A stretch of DNA of 64,000 bases from Cyanophora paradoxa (taxonomy: Eukaryota; Glaucocystophyceae; Cyanophorales; Cyanophoraceae), in assembly GCA_004431415.1 (NCBI GenBank), contig QPMI01000036.1, positions 72,001 to 136,000 on the forward strand. Direction: 5' to 3'. The notes below the pieces were generated by a model that saw nothing but the letters and a program-made list of their open reading frames with translations, had not been told where the DNA came from and searched no databases. How positions within the stretch are numbered: the stretch's first letter is position 1; each line of letters begins with the position of its first letter. Made by a program: the position numbers and the translations under genes. Shown here in pieces: positions 1-9,837 of this stretch.

Positions 1-130
1 AAAGAGAGGTCCAATTTACAAGCAATATAGAGATGGCTGATAATAGGTTAGGTGCCTACGTGAGTTTTCAAACGCGGCGGGGCCCTGGGTCTGAACCCAG
101 AGGCCCCGAGGCCAGCGTTAACGTTCATGG

Positions 131-2611
131 TTAGACGTCAACGCAAGGGAGGTCGATGCGGCTCCGGAGCTCGGGCGGGAGACAGTGGAAGTCGTGGCGG
201 TTGGGGAGGGTCGGGAGCCGCGCCCGCACGGCCCGCACGCACAGCTCCGTCAGGCTCGGCACGGCGCTCAGCTCTACCGCGAGGTGCGCGTCAGGCCGAG
301 GCCCAGGAGAGGCGGGCAGTCGTTGGCGAGGTGCGCACCGAGTTCGATGGCGAACATGTCGTGGCAGTAGGGACCACGGCGCGCTCCGCCGTTGGCGTAG
401 CCGCCTACGACGTAGAGAGAAGAGCCCCGCATCACCGCCGAGTGGCCCCAGCGCTCCGAGGGCGCCGCCCCCGACGTCCCCGGCTGCCGCCACTCTGTCC
501 TCTCTGCCCAAAGTGCCGAGCTGAGCGAGGCCGACGCCGAGCCAGGCAGGCGCGCTGGCCGAGTGGCCGGCGGGCCGCTCACGCACCGAGGTCGAAGACG
601 TGGACGTCGTTGAGGCAGCGGAAGCCCGTGTCGCCGGCCCCAACGCCGCCTGCCGGGGCGCGCCTGTCAAGGCCTAGGCCAAAAGGCGCGACGGCGGCGA
701 GGTCGAGGGCTGGGCACCGTATACGACGATCTCGGAGCCCGCGAGGGCAGCCAGGTGCCCGCACCGCTCCGTCGGCCGCTTCCCGTAGATCCGCCCAGGC
801 TTCCACCAGTGCCGTTTCTCTGAGTCGGCAGCAATCAAGGGCGGGCGCGGCCATGAAGGCAGCGCAAAATCCGCACCAATATCGAAGATGTGCACGTCGT
901 TGAAGCTGCCGTACGCGTGTGCGTCAATACTCAACTGGGGCGGGGGAGGGGGGGAGGGGGGGAGGGGGGGGGGGGAAGGGGGGAGGGGGGAGGGGGGGAG
1001 GGGGGGGGGGGGGGGGGGGGGGGGGGAACCAGTGGTCGCCGGCAGAGGCCCCTCCGATGAGATAGAGTCGATTGCCCACGAGGGTAGCGCTGTGCCCCGT
1101 GCGCTCCGAAGGCGGCTCCCCAGTGACGCCTGGAGCCTCCCTGCGACGAACGGTGTCAGAGCTCGAGTTGCAATGGATGGTCGCCAGCTTAAGGGGCCGT
1201 GTTAATCGTGACGGACACGTACCAGCTCATCGTGGCGATGTCGAACCTGACGAGCGCTAGAAATCAGCGTTTGGGCGCTACAGTGCTGCCGCGGGCGCTG
1301 CGCGCGTACACGAAGAGATCGTTGAAGCTGTGACGAATTGAAAGATTAGAAGCAAGCATGCGTAGAGATGCTAAAGGAGCGGGCTCATATCCTTGCAAGC
1401 TCACCAGCGCCCGATCCCAGAGGAAGATCGGCTGTAGCCACCAAAGACGATCACCTTGTTTCCTACAAGAGTGGCCGAGTTGCCCCTAAAGGTTGGAGCG
1501 GGTGACTCCCGTGGCGCGTGAAAGAGAGGCGAACTCAGAGCGCGAATGCTCACCAGCGCTCGGAGGGGGCCACGCCGTGAATCACAGGTTGCGACCAGGT
1601 CATCTCCGTGAGATCCAGCACGTGAAACTGCGCATGCGATAGAATCCGACCCGTTAAAAGAGTTTGTGAAAACGACCATCCGGAAGTGCTTACATCGGAG
1701 AAAAAGGTGTTGCCCTCAACTCTGGTGCATCGGCGACAACAGCGAATGCAAGAAGTTATCAGCGCGCGCGGAAACGCGGCCAAAACAGTATTTATCGACA
1801 CTCGCACCGCGTCGATGAGTAGCCTACGCAAGATGATCATGAACCGCTGAGCAATTTCACGCATGATGCTTGAATTAAAAGTGCGCGTACCGCCAAAGAT
1901 GAGGATTTTGTCCTTCACAATGACTGCAGAGTGTCCCCACCTGCTTTCTGGGGCTGCCAGAAGCAATCAAAATTGGGGAGCTCGAGGTTGCAGCATGCAC
2001 AGCGCTAGCGCGCGACGAACCATTCCCGCCGACGATTGGCCGCTGCCATTGGAGCGTCTCAATATCAAGGATATGGACATCGTTGAAGCTGCGACCGCCA
2101 AGTGAGCGTTGGGGGCACCAGCAAGCGCGGGAAAGGCGAAGGACGCGAAGAGCCGTCAACGCCTTTCCACGCCCAGTCGAGCCTGCGGCAAGCGAACAAG
2201 CAACACACAACTCACCACTTTCCGCCCACGCTTCCAGAGGACTCGCTCTCCGCCTGCAAACACGGAAAGCACGGAGATCAATTGTTTGCGCGTTCGTAGC
2301 ACAGACAGTGCGCCGGGCCGCGGAAACGTACGGAAGTGTAACCTCCAAAGATAACAAGCTTCTTCCTGCGCTCGGCGGCGCGAGAAAGGCTCAGGGGTGT
2401 TGGTGCGCACAAGGAACTGGGGGCAAACCCGCCCCAGAGACACACGCTGTGCCCCCATCGCTCGGAAGCGGGCGTTCCCGCAGCCTTGAGCGCTTTCCAC
2501 GTGCGGGGCTGCTCCGGCGCGCCGCCCGAGCTCGCTGCAAATGGCGTGAGGCCAAATCGCACCGCCGCGGGGTGAACGCACTGCAGACTCCTGCTTCCTG
2601 CAGCTGGGCAT
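131..2611 (-). CDS. Kelch-repeat beta-propeller protein, multi-exon
   Basis: Several exons in different frames each carry the kelch pattern: an SERWGHS-like strand, then a hydrophobic strand ending in GG. Examples are ASERWGHSVCLWGG plus KKLVIFGGYT (near 2440-2340), ESRWGHSAVIVKDKILIFGG (near 1900), GNSATLVGNKVIVFGG (near 1460), SERTGHSATLVGNRLYLIGG (near 1090) and SERWGHSAVMRGSSLYVVGG (near 430). FNDVHIFDI-type linkers lie between them, so I count about six blades. The last exon (about 275-131) joins in frame through a GT-AG intron and gives a helical tail with LTELCVRAVRARLPTL and LPPELRSRI, ending in TAA. The first exon probably starts at the ATG at 2611 (MPSCRKQESAVRSPRG), joined through a short intron ending near 2540. 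Kelch propellers are protein-interaction scaffolds, often substrate adaptors; no BTB or F-box domain is visible, so the partner is unknown. One intron contains a long poly-G tract. Family call is firm; exact exon edges are not. Confidence 0.8.
935..1026. repeat. Poly-G / GGGGA tract inside a kelch-gene intron
   Basis: About 90 bases that are almost only G with scattered A on the + strand (C-rich on the coding strand). The tract lies between two kelch exons. It can form G-quadruplexes and is likely to vary in length between copies or assemblies. Confidence 0.9.
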
Positions 2612-2786
2612 GTATGGAGACGCTCGGAGGCATAGCCGCTGTCGGCTACTGTGCGCGGATCGCGCGGCTACGGGTTCGTAAGCTTTACCCCCCTTCGCCC
2701 CCGCCCCCCTCGCCTCGCCCCAGAGGTCGATCAAATGCGGCAGCCAGCGGCACCGCCTGGCGGTCCCGGTGCTCCGGCGCGCGCGG

Positions 2787-4316
2787 ATGGGCTCGTGCGG
2801 GCAGCGGCCAGGGACAGGCTCCTCGCAGACAGCCCAGCCGCGCGGCAGTTGCAACTGCGAGCCGGGCCCGGCGAGCAGAGGTCAGGATTCTGTGCCGCGT
2901 ACGTTGAGTTTAGCGGTGAGCGGCACGCGCGCTCGCGCAGCTTGCCCTTTTAGCCGCCGTACCGTTGAACGCCGCGCGGCGGTCGCAGATCGACTCGGCG
3001 CGTTGAGGGCTCGGCAGTTCAAGGTCTTTTTCGCGATCTGGATGACTCTGGAGCTGCTGGTCATTGTACGCGTGCAAGCCCGATGCTACGCATGTTCGGC
3101 TGCGCACTGATTGGGGCGACCTTGGCACGCAGCTCGGGCTCCTGGCCTTGATCCGGAACGTGCAAGAGCTGGATTCGATCACTGCGGCGATAGAGTCGGT
3201 CGCCCTCGCGTGCGTCCGTGAGGGCGCTGTCCCCGCCGCGGGGCGGGGCGAGCGCGGGGCACAGGTTCTGGGGCAAGGCGCGGGACGGGAGGCCCAACGC
3301 AATCCTGGCCCTCGGAATCTCGGCCCTTGCGATTGTGCGTGCCGGCTATGCGGGGCGGCTAGTACGGGGGCGTTGGCTTACGGGGAGGGGCGCCAGGTCC
3401 GCCTCGGCATCCTCCTCGCCATCTCGACGACCTTCGGCCTCTGGTGCTCCGTCCGAGGAGAGCCCTCCCGCCGCGCCTGCCGCGTCGCCGCCGGTGCGCC
3501 CCCGCGGCGGGGCGGGGGCCGGGGGGCTGACGCGGGGCAGTGCTGGCGCTGAACGCGGCCGGCTTCCTGGCGCTGGTGCCGGTGCCCCGGGACGCGCGGG
3601 TGGCGCGCCGCATCGCCGACAGCTTCCACGTCTGGGTACTGCGCGGCGGCGTGCCGCGCCGCATCGCAGTTTTGTTGCTGATAGTACCCCGCAGTCCCTC
3701 GTCCTCCCCGCCGTCATCGAGGTAATATCGGGGCGAGTCCCTGCTGCGCCAGATTTGTTGCTGATATCGCCCCGCAGATCCCGTCCCTCGCCCTCCTCGC
3801 CGCAGCCCTTGCCCCCGGCGGCCCCCCCGCCGCCCTTCTCCTCCTCATCTCCGCTGTCCAGCTCGTCCGCGCCGCCCGCCCGCCCGCCCCCCGCCGGCTC
3901 CGCGGGCGACGCCTGCGCAGGCGCGCGGCCTCCTCGCAGGGGCGGACGCGCTCTGCTGCGGCCCCCGCATGCTCGACTGCGGCTGCCCGTGCGCCCCGCC
4001 CCGTTCCCCGGCCCCGCTCCCAGCGCCGAGCTCACGCGGCGGCAGCTGCCTCGGCGCGTGCCCCTTCCCGTGCTGCGGGGGGTGCGCGCTGCCCGGGGAC
4101 GAGTTTGCGGATAGAGACATGCTCGGTGCGCCGGACGCGCCGCCGCCAGCCGCCGCTCGCCGAGACGGCCGGCAGGCGAGGACACCGACTCGGAGGGCGA
4201 CGGGCCGCCGCCCTCTGCTGGCCCCCGCACGCCCCGCGGCGCGCGCCCCGCCCCGGCCCCCAAACGCCCGCCCCCGCGAGTGTAGCGTCCGAGCGGAGAA
4301 GATCGGCGAGCGGTGA
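2787..4316 (+). CDS. Predicted multi-pass membrane protein with Cys-rich tail
   Basis: I do not recognise a family. Exons on the + strand contribute hydrophobic segments that look like membrane helices: FKVFFAIWMTLELLVI (about 3025-3065), LGLLALIRNVQELDSI (about 3130-3180), NAILALGISALAIVRAGYAG (about 3297-3355), LALNAAGFLALVPVP (about 3545-3590), SLVLPAVIEV (about 3700) and LALLAAALAPGGPPAALLLL (about 3787-3850). The last exon has cysteine clusters (LCCGPRMLDCGCPC and CPFPCCGGC, about 3950-4090), possible palmitoylation sites, then a basic Pro/Arg-rich cytosolic-type tail ending in TGA. The ATG at 2787 is the first in the frame that leads into helix 1 and is my choice of start; an upstream exon is possible. 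It is divergent from the kelch gene, with about 175 bp between the start codons. Confidence 0.55.
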
Positions 4317-4337
4317 CACGGTGAGGGCGGGGCGGGC

Positions 4338-5941
4338 CTAGGGCGGGGGTGGAGGGCATCGAAGGCGGCCTCCTCCTCTGCCGCCGGCGTCGGGCGGCGC
4401 GGGGACGAGGCGGGGCGGCGGGGCGGGCCTGGCGAGGGCAGGGCGGAGGCGACGGCGGCTGCGGCGGCCTGCAGCAGCTCCTCCTCCGTCCCCGCGCCCG
4501 GCGCCAGCGCCTCGTGCACCACCACCCGCACGCCTGCCCCCCGCCGTCAACGGCGCGCACGGGGAGGGGAGGAGCGGCGCTCGCCCCGCACGCCGGGGCT
4601 GCCCTCGGGGCGCAGGGTGAGCTCGGAGCTGGCGGGCATGAGGCGGCCGGTGCCGTCGATGGTGACGGGGACGACGGGCACGCCGGCCTCCTGCCGCCGC
4701 GTCAGGCGCGGGGCGGCCGGGCGGCGGGGCGGGGGCGGAGGCGGGCCTTGGCGAGGAGGAAGGCGCCGCGCTGGAAGGGGAGCGGGCGCCGGTCCTGCGA
4801 GAGCCGCCCCTCCGCGAAGAAGACCAGCGGCACGCCCGCCCGCAGGTACCCTGCCCCGCCCTCAGCCCCCGCCCCCGCCGCCCCCGGGCCGGGCGCGCAC
4901 GGCGGCAGCGCTCGAGGCCCTCGCGGTAGCTCGCGATGCTCCCCGCCGCCACCGACACGAAGCTGCCCCCGCGCTCACCACCCCCGCCCGGCCCCCTCAC
5001 GCCCGCGCTAGGCGCTGCGCACCCCAGCTGCCGCATCGCCCAGCCGATGAGGGGCAGGTTGAACGCGACGTCTGCCCCGCGCCTCGTCGGCTGGGGTGGG
5101 GCGGGTGCGCGGACGCGAGGCGGGGTGCGGGGAGCACCAGCGCGGGCAAGGATCTTGGCGCCAGGGCGCAGGCGGAGGACCTGCGGCGCGGTGAGGCGGC
5201 GGCGTGCCGGCGCGGGCGGGGCGGGGCGCACGACGAAGGCGTCGAGCCAGCTCTGGTGGTTCAGCACGTAGATGCACGCCCCCGGCGGGGCGGCCGGCGG
5301 AGGCCCACCCCCAGGGCCCGTAAAGGAGACGGAGAAGAAGGGGCGGGCGGCGGAGAAAGCCCAGAGGCAGGCGACGCGATCGAAGAGGCGGCGCTGCTCC
5401 CGGTCGAAGAGCTCGACGAGGGGGAAGAGGAGGGCCATCGCGCCCGCCCCGCACGCGCTCACGGACAGCACCCACGCGTAGAACGCGAGCGCCCGCGCCG
5501 CGTCCCACCCGTTCGACGCCACCGCCCGCTGCAGCCGCGGCACCAGGCCCACCGCCTTCGGCACCGACGGCGCGCTTCCCTTCTGCGTCACGCAACCGCT
5601 TAGCTACATGCGAGAAGATCGGCGCCGCCGGCGCGCAGGCGCCGCGCGTAGCTGCGCACCCCGCCTTCGCGCGCGCGCGGCTTCGACGACGGCTGCGAAT
5701 GCGCATCGCTCTCCGCGCAAACGAAGAATTCTCGCTTTGTGGCTTGCTGTTCGAAGCTTCTTCTTGTGGCCAGACCTCTGCTCAGGCTCAGCCGACGGGC
5801 AGATGTGAAGAAAGCTGTTCGTGCGGCGGCTGATTTTCTACTACATTCGACGTCCGATTTCGTGTGTCGCCATAGCACGGCGCGCGCTGGCGGCGCTGGC
5901 TGGACCAATTGCAGGGTCGCAAAAAGCGGTTCGGCCCGCAT
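4338..5941 (-). CDS. Lysophospholipid acyltransferase (PlsC/LPAAT family)
   Basis: Spliced exons show the PlsC motifs in order: YVLNHQSWLDAFVV (the NHx4D catalytic motif, near 5255), FNLPLIGWAMRQLG (near 5060), FFAEGRLSQDRR (the EGxxS phosphate-binding motif, near 4815) and VPVVPVTIDGTGRLMP (near 4670), followed by LRPEG joined to VRVVVHEAL. Such enzymes acylate lysophosphatidic acid (or a related lysolipid) at a membrane, a step in phosphatidate synthesis. A hydrophobic helix pair (FYAWVLSVSACGAGAMALLF) precedes the catalytic box. The exon beginning near 5587 has no ATG but follows a clear acceptor (TGACGCAG); joining it to the exon that opens with the ATG at 5941 keeps frame and adds a roughly 95-residue basic, Ser/Arg-rich extension that could be an organelle transit peptide. 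The C-terminal end is uncertain: the stop at 4338 is one option. At least two introns have GC donors. Confidence 0.82.
4691..4746 (-). other. GC-AG intron in the acyltransferase gene
   Basis: Removing this 56-nt segment joins GAFLLAK to EAGVPVVPV exactly as PlsC proteins require. The donor reads AAG|GCCCGCC and the 3' end reads CTGACGCGGCGGCAG. No GT lies near the donor. Confidence 0.85.
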
Positions 5942-6360
5942 TCGCACCCGCTCGTGCGTTTCTCTCTGAGCTCAGCTAGCTCGGCTCGACTTGAAGGAGA
6001 GAGGGCACATGGGCCGACGCTCGAGGGTGCCCGGTCCGGACTCGGGGTAGGCGATTGTTCCGACGGTCGCCGCAGCGGTTTCACAGAGACGGAGCCTCGC
6101 GTCCATGCGCATGCCAGCTGCAGCAAGCTTAAGGGCCATGCGCGTGCACGTGCACGTGCATGTGGGCACGGCCGCGCGCGCGCGGCCGGCGCGGCCCTGC
6201 GGACAGCTGCGCATGCAGGCGGCGGCAGCGCGGGGCCCCGCGGGAGTTATCATGCTTATCGATTAGTATCGTAGATGGCTAGACTGCATGCGAAGACGTA
6301 ATTGAACTCGGAAGCGAGGTGGGCGAAAAAGGAGCGCATAGTGCGGGGCCAGGGTCTGGG
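5942..6360. other. Intergenic spacer
   Basis: I see no convincing coding exon. The spacer contains an alternating CGTGCACGTGCACGTG stretch (about 6140-6160) followed by a CG-alternating run (about 6172-6190). Both are prone to Z-DNA or hairpin formation. Confidence 0.5.
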
Positions 6361-9302
6361 CTACGAAAGGCGCTCCTCGGTCCAGCTGAAGAGGGTCTGG
6401 AGGAAGCGCGACGAGACGCTGCGGCGGGGCAAGGGCCTCAGACGGAGGCGGCGGGGCGGCGGGGCGGCGGGGCGCGGGGCGGACCGTCCGCCGAGGCGGG
6501 CCCCGATCTGGGCGGTGAGGCGCTGGAGCTGGGGCACGAGCTGCGGTGGGGGGCGCTCAGGCCGGCCGCGCGGGGCGAGTGGGGGAGGGGGGAGGGCGGG
6601 GCGGGGCGGGCCTGGGGGCGGCGGGGTCGACGAAGAGGCCGAGGAGGCTGGCGTCGCGCTCCTCGCGGCTCATGGCGCGGGCGCTCTCGCCGAGCCAGGC
6701 GAGGATCTCCTCCATGTTGCGCGCGTGCTGCACCTCCGCCGCCGTGCGCGGCTCGCCCCCCGCCGCCTCCAGGATCGCCGCCCGCGCCGGCCCCGGCAGC
6801 AGCGCCGCCGCCGCCGTGGGGGAGGGGAGGAAGGGGGAGGCGGGGAGGAGGCCCGGGGGCAGGGCGGGGGCGGGCTCGTCGGGGCGGGGGTCGAGGGCGC
6901 GGTGGAGGAGGAGGCGGGAGTAGGCGTCGATGCCCTGCGCGACCTCCTCGACGACCATCTCGCGCAGGAAGGTCCCCTCCTTGGAGAGCAGGAAGCCGAG
7001 CGCCTCGCGCGCGTTCCGCGCCTTCGTCTCCGCGTCGATCTCGACGAGGTCGAGCCCCTGGGGCGGCGCTCTGGGTGGGGCGGGGCCGGGGGGCGGGGCG
7101 GGGGCGGGGGGCGGGGCGGACGTCGACGACGCCCTCGGCGGCGTCGAGGAGGGAGCGGAACTTGGCGAAGTCGAAGCGCCCGTCCCGGTACAGCACCTGC
7201 CCCGCCCCGCTCACCGCCCCGCGCCCCGCGGCGCGGCGGGGCGGGGCGCGCCTGGAGGAGGGCGTTGCGGAGCTCGGCCGACTCGTCGGTGACGAGGCGG
7301 CGGGCGATGTAGGGGTACGCGTTGAGCACGAGCTGGAACTCGGGGTCGCCCGTCAGCGCGATGCCCTCGAGGACCTGCGGGCCGGCCCGTCAGCGCCGGC
7401 GCCGGGCAGGGCTCGGGGCGGGGCGGGGGACCCGGCGCACGGAGAGGGCGCGGAGGATGAGGGCGAAGTAGGGGGGGATGCGGAAGGGGTACTTGAACGT
7501 GATCTCCGCCAGCTGCGCGCTCAGCTCCTGGAAGTTGATGTTCGCCACGCCCCCGCCCCGCATCGCCACCTGCGCACCGTCAGCGGGGCGGCGGGGGCGG
7601 CGGGGGAAGCGGGGCGGGCCTCGAAGACTTGGGTGAGGACGGGGATGATGGGGGAGATGTCGACGCCCGGGGGCAGGAACTCGAGCTTGACGAAGTCCTC
7701 CGTCACCTTCTCGTACTCCCCGTTGACGAGGTGCGTGATCGCCTCGATCATCCCGTACATCTGGTAGCTCTTCATCTCGCTCATCAGCCCGAAGTCCAGG
7801 ATCGCAAGCCGCCCGTCCGCTGCCTCCCCGTCGCCCCGGCACGGCGCCGCGGGGCGGGGCGGGGCGGGGCGGGGCGGACGAGTCTTCATGAGGTTGCCGG
7901 GGTGGGGGTCGGCGTGGAAGAAGCCGGTCTCGAGGAGCTGCATGAGGAAGCACTCGACGCCGACGTTGACGAGGCGCTTGATGTCCTCCGGGCTGCTCTC
8001 CGAGAGCTTCGTCCCCTCGAGCCACTCCAGCACGATCACCCGCCGCGACGTGTACCGCTCCATCGCCGCCGGGATGAACACGTCCGGCAGCGACTGCCGG
8101 CCGGCCAGCGTCGGGGCGGGGCGGGGCGGGGGGCGGGGCGGGGGCGGACGGCGTGGAGCTCGGCGAAGCGGCGGGCGTTGGCGGCCTCCGTCACGTAGTC
8201 GAGCTCGTCGAAGAAGCGAACCGCCCACTCGTCCAGCACGCTCACGAAGTCCGTCCGGTCCCGCAGGAACGGCACCTGCCCCGCCGTGAGGCCGGGCGGG
8301 GGCGCGCGGGGGCGGGGCGGGCCTTGCGGGCGGCGAGGCCGGCCTGGCGCATGAGGTAGAGGTCTAGGGAGACCTGGGCCGGGGTAAGGGATCGCGGGGC
8401 GGGGCGGGGCGGGGCGGGGCGGGGCGGGGCGGGGCGGACGCTCTCGAGGACGCGGGGGCGCTGGACCTTGACGGCGACCGTCTCGCCCGTGTCGCGAAGG
8501 GTGGCCTTGTAGACCTGCCCCAGCGAGGCCGCCGCGATCGGGTTCGGCGTGATCTCCGAGAAGACCTCGTCCACTTTCATCCCCAGGTCCTCCTCGATGA
8601 TCTGGAAGGCCACCTCGTTCGGGAAGGTCGGCACCGCGTCGCACAGCTTCTGCAGCTCCTCCATGTCTGCGCCCCCGCCTCAGCGCCCGCAACCCCCGCT
8701 CCGCCCCCGCGCGTGCGCACAGAAGGGGCCCACGATGTCCGGCTGCGCGGCGCCGGGGCGGCGTCAGGCGCGGCGGGGGCGGAGCGGGCGAGCTGAGGGC
8801 GCACCCGGATGGAGAGGGCCTGCCCGACCTTGACTGCGGGGGGCCCCGGTCAGCGGGCGCACGCGCCGGGGGCCGGCGGCGGCGCACTGAAGGCGGGGCC
8901 GAGCTTGGTGAGGATCTGCGCGGGGCGTGCTCGGGGCGCGCTCGGGGCGCGCGGGGCCGGGGCACGTCGGACCTCGCGGAGCTCGTTCGCGCGCTTGAAC
9001 TCGTTCGAGTCCCACTTGCCCGTCCGCCAGTCGACGAGCAGCTTGCCGGCGAAGCCGAGGAGCGGCACGAGACACTCCCTCCAGCGGCTCGCCACCTGCG
9101 CCGGCCTCGCGCGGAAGTATCTCGCGATGGCGTCCGGGTCGTAGCGCAGCCTGCGCGCAGCCTCAGCCTGAGCGCCCGAGCCGCCACGTGCAATGTTCGC
9201 GCACGGCAGGTTGCACTCCTCCTCCGTGCGCGGAGGCTCCGAGCCATGCCAATAAAGGTCATCCGATCTGAAACGGGCCGCGTCGGCCGCCGGGAAGCGC
9301 AT
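6361..9302 (-). CDS. ABC1/UbiB (ADCK) atypical kinase
   Basis: The spliced product has the UbiB-family motifs in order: YDPDAIARYFRARP and an N-terminal helical region (about 9130), KVGQALSIR (KxGQ motif, near 8815), ELQKLCDAVPTFPNEVAFQI (near 8640), PIAAASLGQVYKA (Ala-rich loop, near 8520), ETVAVKVQRP (ATP-binding lysine, near 8475), FFDELDYVTEAANARRF (near 8200), FFHADPHPGNL (catalytic loop, near 7910) and ILDFGLM (metal-binding DFG, near 7800). A long C-terminal helical region ends FLQTLFSWTEERLS with TAG at 6361-6363. ABC1 kinases act in mitochondria or plastids on quinone and isoprenoid-lipid metabolism; the YDPDAI start resembles plastid ABC1K proteins, which is inference. The ATG at 9302 is the first in frame; an upstream targeting exon could be missing. 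At least four introns have GC donors. Confidence 0.9.
7197..7251 (-). other. GC-AG intron in the ABC1 kinase gene
   Basis: The donor is CTCCAG|GCGCGCC and the acceptor GGGGCGGGGCAG. Its removal joins the exon ending NALLQ to the exon beginning VLYRDGRFDF. Confidence 0.75.
7570..7619 (-). other. GC-AG intron in the ABC1 kinase gene
   Basis: The donor is TTCGAG|GCCCGCC and the 3' end CTGACGGTGCGCAG. It joins PVLTQVFE to VAMRGGGVANINF in frame. Confidence 0.8.
8276..8322 (-). other. GC-AG intron in the ABC1 kinase gene
   Basis: The donor is AAG|GCCCGCC, with CTCAC and a GGGGCAG acceptor. The 47-nt segment separates LMRQAGLAARK from VPFLRDRTDFVSV. Confidence 0.8.
8374..8439 (-). other. GT-AG intron built from a CCGCC pentanucleotide repeat
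   Basis: The donor is AGC|GTCCGCC, followed by about eight tandem copies of CCGCC (GGGGC on the + strand) and an acceptor CCCAG. The body of the intron is a microsatellite. Confidence 0.75.
8743..8789 (-). other. GC-AG intron in the ABC1 kinase gene
   Basis: The donor is CTC|GCCCGCTCC, the branch-like motif CCTGACGCC and the acceptor GCGCAG. It joins the KxGQ exon (ending RPQL) to PDIVGPF. Confidence 0.7.
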
Positions 9303-9837
9303 GCCACGGAAGGGGCCGCGCACGTGTAGCTTTTCTCGGGAGGGGCGAGGACCGCGAACGGAGCGGCGGGCGACGGGGCGGGCACTGCAGATTGATCCGC
9401 AGTCCGCCGAGGCGCTCTTGCTGGCCGCCGGGCCTGCGCGCCGCGACGCTTGGGTCAACACGCGTGCACGCGCGTGGCCCCGCGCCCGCGGCGGATAGCC
9501 GGCTATTCAGTCGCGCAGGCGTCGCTAACCATTTGCTTGCCGAAAAAGCTCCTTGGGGCGCGCAAGCCCTTGGAGGGGCGCGGAGTGTTGGAATTGATCG
9601 GCACGGAGGGGCAAGCGGCCGAGCTCGACGATGTTGGCTGCGCTCTGCTGTGCGCAGCAGCCACCGAACCGGTGGAGAACGCCATGACGCAGCTTCGTGC
9701 CAGCTCAGTGGCAGCTCTTGTCGGAGGGGTATAGGTGCAGTAGGTACCAGCAAGGAAGGAGCCCCGGCCGCGGCGAGCTCGTCCGCGAAAGTTCGCCTGC
9801 CGAGCTGGATCCACCGAACCAGCGATCCCGGTTCGTC
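9303..9837. promoter_or_regulatory. Divergent intergenic region, ABC1 kinase / M13 peptidase
   Basis: This spacer lies between two start codons on opposite strands and has no supported exon of its own. It presumably holds both promoters; I see no TATA box I would defend. Confidence 0.4.

Noticed and set aside
84-106. tRNA T-arm-like hairpin (CTGGGTCTGAACCCAG)
   Set aside because: The loop is six bases, there is no acceptor stem, D-arm or anticodon arm, and the site is next to the 3' end of the kelch gene.
127-903. Plus-strand Arg/Ala-rich open frame over the kelch gene
   Set aside because: It is a GC-driven shadow; the opposite strand carries clear kelch motifs and splice joins.
6140-6190. 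Telomere-like or centromere-like repeat
   Set aside because: Only a short CGTGCA/GC-alternating tract, with no tandem array of a telomere-type unit.
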